Source: CAXBGS01 sp963975425 (GTDB taxonomy: Bacteria > Planctomycetota > Planctomycetia > Pirellulales > Pirellulaceae). Taken from it: a DNA stretch of 64,000 bases. Below are positions 27,926-35,151 of the stretch, in pieces. The stretch lies in the NCBI GenBank assembly GCA_963975425.1, contig CAXBGS010000013.1, forward strand, positions 62,001 to 126,000. Direction: 5' to 3'. The position numbers and the translations under genes were made by a program. Each line of letters begins with the position of its first letter. The stretch's first letter is position 1. Below the pieces are notes generated by a model. It was not told the origin of the DNA, did no database searches, and was given only the letters and a program-made list of their open reading frames with translations.

Positions 27926-29331
27926 CACGACACCAGCTCATCGATATGATCGACCTCGGCGGGACCGGTCAACCGCTCGTCGAGTCCGTTATGTGTATAT
28001 GTCAAACGCCTATGATCAAGTCCCATCAGGTGCAGCAACGTTGCATGAAATTGATTGACATGAACCTTGTTCGTTTCAGCCCGCAATCCGATCGGATCAG
28101 TTTCACCATAAGCTCGACCTCCACGAACCCCAGCGCCGGCAATCCAACCACTGTATCCCCATGGGTTGTGATCGCGTCCGACACCTTTTTCGCTCATTGG
28201 CATCCGCCCGAACTCGCCACACCAGACCACAAGCGTGTCTTCGAGCAACCCTTTGCGTTTGAGATCCTTGATCAATCCCGCGATTGGCTTGTCCGTTTTC
28301 GCGCAGTATTCGCTGTGGTTCTGAGCGACGTTCTTATGAGCGTCCCATCCGTTGGTGTCGCCCGAATAGACTTGCACGAACCGTACGCCTCTTTCAACCA
28401 TCCGCCGAGCGAGCAGGCACCTTTGGCCAAAGTCTTTTGTAACCGGATGATCAATGCCGTACATCGCGTGCGTCTCGGCGGACTCTTGTGACAGGTCTAC
28501 GATTTCCGGTGCCGCACCTTGCATGCGAAAGGCAAGTTCGTACGAACGAATACGTGCTTCCAGTTCGTCGTCGTGGTCGCGCTGGGCCAAGTGCCTTGCA
28601 TTGAATTTTTTCAAAAAGTTCAACGTCGATCGCTGACGAGCATCGTTGATCCCTGGGGGCGGCTGCAGATTCAAAACCGGATTCTTGCCGGGGCGCATGG
28701 TGGTGCCCTGAAACGTCGCCGGCAAAAATCCGCTTCCCCACGCCGGCGGTCCACCTTTTAATCCGCCACCGGGATCGGGCAGGACCACGAACGCCGGCAT
28801 ATTTTGGTTTTCGGATCCGAGCCCGTAGGCGAGCCAGCTGCCGAAACTTGGATGCCCCATCAAGATGCTGCCGGTATTCATTTGATAGACGGACTGGGGA
28901 TGATTCACGCTGTCACCATGCAACGACCGAATCACGCAAAGTTCGTCGGCAATTTCTGCAGTGTGCGGCAAGAAATCTGACACCATCAGCCCCGACTCTC
29001 CGCGGGGTCGAAACGGCTTGACGGCCGGCAGCAATGGATTGCCGGCAACGTCTCGTCGCGTCAACACTCTGCCGAAACTCTCGGGCAGTGGTTCGCCCGC
29101 GTACCGCGCAAGATCTGGTTTATGATCGAACAGATCGACGTGACTGGGACCGCCGTGCATGAACAGCCATATGATTCGTTTTGCCGAAGGCTGAAAGTGA
29201 TGGGTCTGTTCGGCGGAAACATCCGACATCAACAGCGACTGCAACGCCATCGCGCCGATACCGCCACCTGCCCCTCTCAGAAGTTCGCGGCGTGAGAGAC
29301 AGATCGAATCGGGCGATAGCGAACGAATCAT
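27925..29331 (-). CDS. Tat-exported DUF1501 protein (sulfatase-like fold)
   Basis: The start at ATG 29331 gives MIRSLSPDSICLSRRELL; an upstream start at 29355 is possible. The twin-arginine motif SRRELLRG (Arg14-Arg15) with a following small hydrophobic segment marks Tat export. DUF1501 proteins share the alkaline-phosphatase/sulfatase superfamily fold: FMHGGPSHVDLFDHKP, LPHTAEIADELCVIRSLHG, and WCGEFGRMPMSEKGVGRDHNPWG near the C-terminus are typical. Length 468. It is coupled to the DUF1549 gene by overlapping stop and start codons, the standard planctomycete pair. Role unknown; heme or sugar oxidation partners are often proposed. Confidence 0.92.
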   Translation of the reverse strand: MIRSLSPDSICLSRRELLRGAGGGIGAMALQSLLMSDVSAEQTHHFQPSAKRIIWLFMHGGPSHVDLFDHKPDLARYAGEPLPESFGRVLTRRDVAGNPLLPAVKPFRPRGESGLMVSDFLPHTAEIADELCVIRSLHGDSVNHPQSVYQMNTGSILMGHPSFGSWLAYGLGSENQNMPAFVVLPDPGGGLKGGPPAWGSGFLPATFQGTTMRPGKNPVLNLQPPPGINDARQRSTLNFLKKFNARHLAQRDHDDELEARIRSYELAFRMQGAAPEIVDLSQESAETHAMYGIDHPVTKDFGQRCLLARRMVERGVRFVQVYSGDTNGWDAHKNVAQNHSEYCAKTDKPIAGLIKDLKRKGLLEDTLVVWCGEFGRMPMSEKGVGRDHNPWGYSGWIAGAGVRGGRAYGETDPIGLRAETNKVHVNQFHATLLHLMGLDHRRLTYTHNGLDERLTGPAEVDHIDELVS

Positions 29332-29500
29332 GACGTGTCCGTTTTTTACTTGCACAGGGTCGGTTCACGCGGCACGCGGCGAGTCAATTCGTCGCGACGG
29401 TTTATTGATGGTGCCGTCATTCCCGCCAGCGACAATCCGTTATGATAACGAGCCAAGGCAATCAGTATTGCGATTGTGACCGACGATGAAAAAAACACTG

Positions 29501-29572
29501 ATTCCGCACCTAGCAACTGATTCCGCACTTAGCAACTGATTCCGCACTTAGCAACTGATTCCGCACTTAGCA
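29501..29572. repeat. 19-bp tandem repeat, about 3.8 copies, abutting a start codon
   Basis: Unit ATTCCGCACTTAGCAACTG at 29501-29519 (one T-to-C change), 29520-29538, 29539-29557 and a partial copy 29558-29572. It ends 5 bp before the ATG at 29578, filling the place where a ribosome binding site would lie. Confidence 0.95.
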
Positions 29573-29577
29573 TACGG

Positions 29578-30918
29578 ATGTCGACCATGCCAAAAAATAA
29601 AATTGACCGAAAAGTTGCTCTGGACCGCCGAGGATTCTTGCGTACCGGCGGTACCGGTGCCGCCGTGATGGCAACGGGCGTCTGGTCAGAATTGCCGGCT
29701 GCGGAATCCAATTCCGCTTTGGATAAGCTGCAGGTGCTATGCGTCGGTACCGCGAACCGAGCAAGTGCCGATGTCAGTGGTGTAAAGTCACAAGACATCG
29801 TTGGACTCTGCGATATCGACAGCAACTATCTTGCGCGAGCCAAGAACGAGTTCAAAGATGCGAGAACCTACGCCGACTATCGCGAAATGATCGACAAAGA
29901 GGCCGATAAGGCTGACGCGATTGTGATTGCGACGGCCGACCACAACCACGCGCCCGCCAGCATTCGCGGAATCAACGCCGGACTGCATTGTTACTGCGAG
30001 AAACCGTTAACCCACACGGTTCACGAAGCCCGACTGATCGCCGAAGCCGCAGCGGCCAAGGGCGTTGCAACTCAGATGGGAACACAAATTCATGCATCCG
30101 ATAACTATCGCCGGGTCGTCGAAATCGTCCAAGCCGGCGCGATCGGTGACGTGAGCGAAGTCCATGTCTGGGTTAGCAAGGGATGGGGCGGCGGCGAGCG
30201 GCCAACGAATGAGCAAGCGCCCCCGGCCAACCTAAGCTGGGACCTGTGGTTGGGGCCCGCACCAGAACGGCCTTACGCGCCTGGCCGATATCACCCCGCG
30301 CAGTGGCGGCGGTGGTGGGATTTTGGCCAGGGAACGCTCGGCGACATGGGTTGCCACTACATGGATTTGCCGTTCTGGGCACTCGACCTTAAACATCCAA
30401 TCTCGTGCGAAGCCGATGGCCCCGATCCTCACCCCGAAACATGTCCGGTCGGCTTGGTCGTGAAATACCAATACCCAAGTCGTGGCGAAAAACCCCCTGT
30501 CTCGCTGACCTGGTACGACGGCAACCGCACGCCGCGAGAAGTCGCGGGCGAAAAGGTTCCCGGCAGTGGAGTCATGTTCATCGGCAGCGAAGGTCACATG
30601 TTTGCCAACTACACCAGTTACAAACTGTATCCGAAAGACAAATTCGCCAACTTTGAACCGCCCGCACAGACCATCCCCGCATCGATCGGACACCACGACG
30701 AATGGATCAAAGCGTGCAAGGATGGCTCACCGACGACATGCAATTTTGATTACTCCGGCGCCCTGACCGAGGCGGTCTTGCTCGGTAACGTTGCCTATCG
30801 TGTGGGCAAACCACTGCATTGGGATGCCGAGACACTGACCGCGACCAATTGCCCCGAAGCGGACCAGTACATTCGCAAACAATACCGGCCAGGCTGGGAA
30901 GTGGTCTTGCAAGCCTGA
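29578..30918 (+). CDS. Tat-exported Gfo/Idh/MocA family oxidoreductase
   Basis: NAD(P)-dependent sugar oxidoreductase family. Start ATG 29578 (or ATG 29587). The Tat signal LDRRGFLRTGG has Arg17-Arg18, followed by GAAVMATGVW. The Rossmann part (about 50-170) contains VLCVGTANRA, IVGLCDIDSNY, IVIATADHNH and the EKP motif at 141-143 (CEKPLTH). The C-terminal substrate domain starts near 170 and includes a WDLWLGPAP and HPAQWRRWWDFGQGTLGDMGCHYMDL pattern seen in many planctomycete secreted members. Periplasmic location suggests a tightly bound nicotinamide cofactor, as in GFOR-like enzymes. It is preceded by a 19-bp tandem repeat and followed by a strong hairpin. Confidence 0.9.
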   Translation: MSTMPKNKIDRKVALDRRGFLRTGGTGAAVMATGVWSELPAAESNSALDKLQVLCVGTANRASADVSGVKSQDIVGLCDIDSNYLARAKNEFKDARTYADYREMIDKEADKADAIVIATADHNHAPASIRGINAGLHCYCEKPLTHTVHEARLIAEAAAAKGVATQMGTQIHASDNYRRVVEIVQAGAIGDVSEVHVWVSKGWGGGERPTNEQAPPANLSWDLWLGPAPERPYAPGRYHPAQWRRWWDFGQGTLGDMGCHYMDLPFWALDLKHPISCEADGPDPHPETCPVGLVVKYQYPSRGEKPPVSLTWYDGNRTPREVAGEKVPGSGVMFIGSEGHMFANYTSYKLYPKDKFANFEPPAQTIPASIGHHDEWIKACKDGSPTTCNFDYSGALTEAVLLGNVAYRVGKPLHWDAETLTATNCPEADQYIRKQYRPGWEVVLQA

Positions 30919-30980
30919 GGTGTTCGGCCCACTCGGCTTCATGGATGCCCTGCGCACTCGCTAATTTTACGTAAACAGTT

Positions 30981-31013
30981 TGGTGCCGCCATGATTCGGT
31001 CATGGCAGCACCA
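30981..31013. terminator. 13-bp hairpin after the Gfo/Idh gene
   Basis: TGGTGC (30981-30986) and GCCATGA (30988-30994) pair with TCATGGC (31000-31006) and GCACCA (31008-31013); one C/A mismatch, loop TTCGG. It lies 62 bp after the stop at 30918 and 30 bp before the next start. No T-tract, so termination is inferred from position. Confidence 0.5.
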
Positions 31014-31042
31014 GCCGCCGCCATCTTTGGGAGTCCCTTCGA

Positions 31043-32158
31043 TTGTCTCGCTCTTTTCTCTTGGTCGCGATTGGCGGCTTGGTCGTACTCGGATGCACCG
31101 CTAAAACGCCAACGACTTCAACGTCCACCGAGCCCACTGATTCATCAGCAACTGCATCGACTGCCGTGCTTGCCGACGATCCCGATGCGGTCGCGGCAGT
31201 CCAAGCGAGCACCGACAAGCTTCGAACCGAAAACGGTTTGGTCATCGAAGTCGACTTTCGCGGGTTGGATATCGACGACACGGCACTGGAACCACTCCAA
31301 GGTCTGCCGAAACTGCGATCGGTGTTACTTTCGGGAACGAATGTCGCCGACGATGCAATGAAACCGTTGGCCGAGATTCCAGAGCTTCAAAACCTGGATC
31401 TGCGTGAGTGCGAAATCAGTAACGATGGACTCGCACACCTGACATCACTGCAAAAGCTGAAGGCGATAAAACTGTCCGGGCAAGACGGACGGTGCGATGT
31501 TGATGATGACGGCATGGTGCACATCGCAAAGTTTAAAAACCTGAAAGTGCTCGCGGTTGACTCGCTGCTGATCAGTGAAGACGGGCTAAAAGAGCTGACC
31601 GGTCTGTCGGAGATGACCGAACTGTATATGGGTAAGACATCGATCGGGGATGAAGCCATCGAACTAATGACTCATTTTCCCAAGCTAAAGAAATTGCGGG
31701 CCGCCAATAGCCATATTTCTGCGCAGGGACTCGCCGTGCTGCCACGCCTGGAAAACTTAGAAGAACTTGACCTCAGCGAATGCAGCCAGTTCTTTGATGA
31801 TGCGATGCCGCCTTTCGCTGAAATGAAAAATCTGAAAAAGTTGAACCTTTGGCGAGTGGCGATTTCCGATGATGGCATCAAGCACCTGGCCGGATTAACG
31901 AATCTAGTCTCGCTAAACTTGGACAACACCATGCTAAGTGACGAAGGCATGAAGCACCTGGCGGGCCTAACGCAACTGACGTTTCTGCACCTAGGTTCGA
32001 CGCAGATCACCGACCAAGGTTTGCCGCATCTCGAAAACCTGAAATCACTCGAGAACCTTGTCGTCACGCGCACCGCCGTGACTCAGGAAGGGGTCGATCG
32101 CCTGCAGGAGCAACTTCCCAACGCCAAGATCCAACTGCTTTATCTCGAAGGGCAGTAG
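31043..32158 (+). CDS. leucine-rich-repeat lipoprotein
   Basis: The start is TTG at 31043, with GGGAG about 13 nt upstream; no in-frame ATG precedes the domain. Residues 1-18 form a lipoprotein signal (MSRSFLLVAIGGLVVLGC) with Cys18 as the expected lipidation site. A Thr/Ser-rich linker (20-45) is followed by about ten leucine-rich repeats of roughly 24 residues (about 70-360), for example LKALTGLSEMTEL-type units and repeated HLAGLTNL / HLAGLTQL. Such LRR proteins bind other proteins at the cell surface; the partner is unknown. Transcription may start downstream of the hairpin at 30981. Confidence 0.82.
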   Translation: MSRSFLLVAIGGLVVLGCTAKTPTTSTSTEPTDSSATASTAVLADDPDAVAAVQASTDKLRTENGLVIEVDFRGLDIDDTALEPLQGLPKLRSVLLSGTNVADDAMKPLAEIPELQNLDLRECEISNDGLAHLTSLQKLKAIKLSGQDGRCDVDDDGMVHIAKFKNLKVLAVDSLLISEDGLKELTGLSEMTELYMGKTSIGDEAIELMTHFPKLKKLRAANSHISAQGLAVLPRLENLEELDLSECSQFFDDAMPPFAEMKNLKKLNLWRVAISDDGIKHLAGLTNLVSLNLDNTMLSDEGMKHLAGLTQLTFLHLGSTQITDQGLPHLENLKSLENLVVTRTAVTQEGVDRLQEQLPNAKIQLLYLEGQ

Positions 32159-32522
32159 ACAGTAGACGGCAAAGCATGCGGCTGGATGGAACGTGAGAAA
32201 CGGTCCTCGCATATTCTCGTGACGACTGATCAACGTTTGTGATGATCCACGCACGCGCCCCAGCTGATGGTTCATCAATGGTTAGGTGCCTACCTGTGCA
32301 CGTTCATCGTGAGCACACAGGCAGAAGTTTGAGAATTTACTGTGGGGTCAAGCTCAATTTGTTGTCATTAGGTTGATAGACCGTTAGGTTAGTAGTCTAG
32401 TTGCCTCGCGCCGCCTTCCAGCCGTCGATTGAACTCGCAGTGGATATTGGAACCCGAGATTCTGCGTCCCAGCAATCACATCTTCGTGACGTACCTGCCG
32501 CTCTCAACTGGAGTTATCAATT
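32159..32522. other. 364-bp intergenic region
   Basis: No gene supported. A stacked hairpin at 32293-32321 (CCTGTGCACG, loop TTCAT, CGTG plus CACAGG with a 4-nt bulge) may terminate the LRR gene. Near 32368-32395 the motif TTAGGTT occurs twice, 16 bp apart. The promoter of the PEP-CTERM gene should lie in the right part, but no clear -10/-35 was read. Confidence 0.5.
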
Positions 32523-33269
32523 ATGTCGTACGCTAAAGCTTTGCTATGTGTCGCGTCAGCAATCGCGTTGTGCATTGCATCGCCGAGTCAGACGAATGCC
32601 GGTCTGCTTGTCAACGGCGACTTTGAATCGGGTTTGGCGGGTTGGACCGTCACGGACTTGGCCGGCGGATCTGGCTCCTTTTTCTCTCAGCCGAACGACG
32701 GAAGCTTAACACCGCTTTCCACTCTTGGTACCGCAATCAATCCTTTGGGCGGTTTGCTATTCGCTGTAAGCGACCAAACGGGCCCGGGGACGCACGCGTT
32801 GACTCAATCGTTTTCGGTGCCTGCCGGATCCAGTGTCGCGATGAGCTTTGACATGTTTTTGAATGATTACAGCGGTCTTTCGCCTGTTGGAGTAGGTCTT
32901 GGCTTGGATCACACCGGCGGCACAAACCAACACGCACGTGTCGATATTCTCACCTCAACAGCCGACCCGCTTTCCACAGCAATACCCGACGTGGTCGCTT
33001 CGGTCTTGGTACCCGTACCCGCGCCAGCGGCGTATTTTACGGTGAACCCATGGATTTCCAGTCCCGTCTTTGATCTGTCCGCGGAACTTGGCGCAGGAGG
33101 AACCTTTCAAGTTCGCTTCGCAGAAACCGACAACAGTGGCAATTTCCACCTGGGTGTCGACAACGTTGTGATCGAAGCGGTGGGCGGTCAAGTTCCAGAA
33201 CCGACATCACTTGCCATCTTTGCACTAGGCATTGCCCCTCTGACCGGAATCCGCCGCCGGCGTCGCTAG
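32523..33269 (+). CDS. PEP-CTERM sorted extracellular protein
   Basis: ATG 32523 starts a signal peptide (MSYAKALLCVASAIALCIA, cleavage near NAG at 26). The mature part opens with LLVNGDFESGLAGW, typical of a galactose-binding/choice-of-anchor jelly roll, and is rich in Ser, Thr, Gly and Asp. The C-terminus is a textbook PEP-CTERM sorting signal: VPEPTS (about 224-229), a hydrophobic helix, then RRRRR. PEP-CTERM proteins are processed by exosortase (EpsH) and linked to exopolysaccharide. No exosortase gene is in this window. Function of the mature part unknown. Confidence 0.9.
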   Translation: MSYAKALLCVASAIALCIASPSQTNAGLLVNGDFESGLAGWTVTDLAGGSGSFFSQPNDGSLTPLSTLGTAINPLGGLLFAVSDQTGPGTHALTQSFSVPAGSSVAMSFDMFLNDYSGLSPVGVGLGLDHTGGTNQHARVDILTSTADPLSTAIPDVVASVLVPVPAPAAYFTVNPWISSPVFDLSAELGAGGTFQVRFAETDNSGNFHLGVDNVVIEAVGGQVPEPTSLAIFALGIAPLTGIRRRRR

Positions 33270-33293
33270 GCAACCCATATCATCCTGCCAAAC

Positions 33294-33320
33294 TCCAACG
33301 CCCCATGTGTGCGGGTTGGA
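33294..33320. terminator. hairpin between convergent PEP-CTERM and RraA-like genes
   Basis: TCCAAC (33294-33299) pairs with GTTGGA (33315-33320), 15-nt loop, within a 58-bp convergent gap. No T-tract. Confidence 0.4.
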
Positions 33321-33327
33321 CGCGAAA

Positions 33328-34059
33328 CTAAGTTGCGAACTTATCGCGAGTCGCATTTCGAAAGCGATTCGCCGCTTCGTTGATGGCAGCCAGCCTTTGA
33401 TCGATCGTTAGCGTCGCGCCACGGCGGGCCGCATCGATGACGGTCTCGCATTCATTGCGATCCATGAAGACGGACGCCTCCAACAACCGTGACTCTTCAT
33501 CGGCGTCGATGGCCATGAATCCATGTTTATCGGCGTGAATCAGTTGTCCCGGTTGGATACAGGTGCCAAAGACCTCCACCTCGCAGTTCCACCGAACGGG
33601 ACAAACATGGGCGTGCCCAACGCATAGCCGGCGGGCGATCGCCTTGAATCCCGCATTGGTCATTTCATCGATATCGCGAACAGCCCCGTCGGTAATCGTG
33701 CCGACGCACCCTAACGCTCTGTGAATGTTGCTGTTCACTTCGCCCCAAAACGAGCCGAGCACCAACGGTTTATCAAGGTCCTGAACGACGACAATCTTTG
33801 GGACCGGCAGTTCGGCAACATATTCGCGGTAGAGACTCCAAGCGTCCGTGACTTTTTTGTGCTCTGCGTTGCTGGGTTCGATAACGACTGTGACCGCGTA
33901 CCCGACCATCGGTCCCATCTGTGGCATAAAGTCATTGGTTTCGTCTAGGTTGAACCCATCACGTTCACAGTCGCGCGATGTGATCTGTTCCCAACCGTTA
34001 TAAATGGTTGGCGTGTTCCAACGTTTCAGTTGCAACAATTCAGCATGTGAAAGTGGCAT
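33328..34059 (-). CDS. RraA family aldolase/decarboxylase-like protein
   Basis: The 243-residue protein belongs to the RraA family (HMG/CHA aldolases, oxaloacetate decarboxylases, and the RNase E inhibitor RraA itself). The core signature is GCVGTITDGAVRD at 117-129, with the Arg128-Asp129 pair that binds substrate and metal in the aldolases. PKIVVVQD and GSFWGE precede it and HADKHGFMAI follows. It is longer than E. coli RraA (161 residues), fitting the enzymatic branch with extra N- and C-terminal helices. No signal peptide: cytoplasmic. It is divergent from a D-2-hydroxyacid dehydrogenase with only 21 bp between starts, so the two are likely regulated together, perhaps in catabolism of a hydroxy-keto acid. 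Confidence 0.82.
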   Translation of the reverse strand: MPLSHAELLQLKRWNTPTIYNGWEQITSRDCERDGFNLDETNDFMPQMGPMVGYAVTVVIEPSNAEHKKVTDAWSLYREYVAELPVPKIVVVQDLDKPLVLGSFWGEVNSNIHRALGCVGTITDGAVRDIDEMTNAGFKAIARRLCVGHAHVCPVRWNCEVEVFGTCIQPGQLIHADKHGFMAIDADEESRLLEASVFMDRNECETVIDAARRGATLTIDQRLAAINEAANRFRNATRDKFAT

Positions 34060-34080
34060 AATTAATCGCCTGAGAAAGAA

Positions 34081-35079
34081 ATGTCAGAATCGAAATTCAA
34101 AGTCGTCATCACGGATTTTATCAATGACAGCCTGGCGATCGAGCGTCAGATTCTCGATCCGTATGCAAACCTGATCGCATTGGATGCAAAGCACGTCAGT
34201 GAATCGCACGGACACATCGATAATGCAGATGCGATCATGATGTATCACAATCTATCAGTGGCGGCCGATACGATTGCGAGATTGCAAAAATGCAAGATTA
34301 TCGTGCGGTGCGGTGTCGGATTCGATAATGTCGATCTAGATGCCGCTCGCGGCAAAAGCATTCCGGTTGTCAACATCCCCGACTACGGAACGGAAGAAGT
34401 CGCCGATTCGGCGATCGGCATGATGCTGGCGCTGACGCGAGGCATCAACCGGTACAACATCCGCATGCGTCAAAGCGATCCTTTATGGACGTACGAGTCC
34501 GCCGCTCCGCTGGTACGGCTTCGAGGACAAGTGTTGGGAATTGTGGGACTAGGCCGAATCGGTATCGCGACCGCGAAACGCGCGATGTCGCTCGGCATGG
34601 ATGTTCGTTTCTACGATCCATATATTCCCGATGGGATGGACAAAGCGATCGGGGTCACCCGCGAAGAATCTCTCGAAGCGCTGATGCGTCAGTCGCTCGT
34701 CCTGAGCCTGCACTGCCCGTTGACGTCCGAAACGCACCAGATGATCAATCGCGAATCGCTTCGATGGCTGCCCACAGGTGCGTACTTAGTCAATACCGCG
34801 CGAGGCGGGATCGTCGACACCGCAGTGCTGCCTGACGCGGTTGCGTCGGGACAAATCGCTGGGGCGGCGGTCGACGTCTTACCCAACGAACCGCCGGCCG
34901 ACGATGACCCGTTGCTGGTTGCCTGGCGCGATCCGTCCCATCCGGCGCACGAACGAATCATTGTGAATCCACACGCCGCTTTCTATTGCGAAGAAGGCCT
35001 GCAGGACATGCGCCGCAAGAGCGCCGAAGCGTGTCGCCGAATGTTCGAGGGCGAGCCGATCCGCAATCAAGTGAATTGA
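34081..35079 (+). CDS. D-2-hydroxyacid dehydrogenase, CtBP-like
   Basis: NAD(H)-dependent 2-hydroxyacid/2-ketoacid oxidoreductase, cytoplasmic, 332 residues. Substrate-domain start VVITDFINDSLAIE; the NAD-binding motif GIVGLGRIGIATAKRA lies near 155-170. The catalytic triad is visible: Arg241 (NTARGGIVD), Glu270 (VLPNEPP) and His298 (NPHAAFYCE). RCGVGFDNVD near 79-88 and the missing long C-terminal extension place it with the C-terminal-binding-protein-like group rather than SerA. Divergently paired with the RraA-like gene, which suggests a shared pathway. Substrate unknown. Confidence 0.88.
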   Translation: MSESKFKVVITDFINDSLAIERQILDPYANLIALDAKHVSESHGHIDNADAIMMYHNLSVAADTIARLQKCKIIVRCGVGFDNVDLDAARGKSIPVVNIPDYGTEEVADSAIGMMLALTRGINRYNIRMRQSDPLWTYESAAPLVRLRGQVLGIVGLGRIGIATAKRAMSLGMDVRFYDPYIPDGMDKAIGVTREESLEALMRQSLVLSLHCPLTSETHQMINRESLRWLPTGAYLVNTARGGIVDTAVLPDAVASGQIAGAAVDVLPNEPPADDDPLLVAWRDPSHPAHERIIVNPHAAFYCEEGLQDMRRKSAEACRRMFEGEPIRNQVN

Positions 35080-35151
35080 TCGCTGTCACTGGTCGGACGG
35101 GCCGCCGCGACACAATGCCACCGTGGCCGCTGCACAATTGCGCCGCCCGAT

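Noticed and set aside
29501..29572. CRISPR array from the 19-bp repeat
   Set aside because: The repeats are directly adjacent with no spacers and no cas gene is present.
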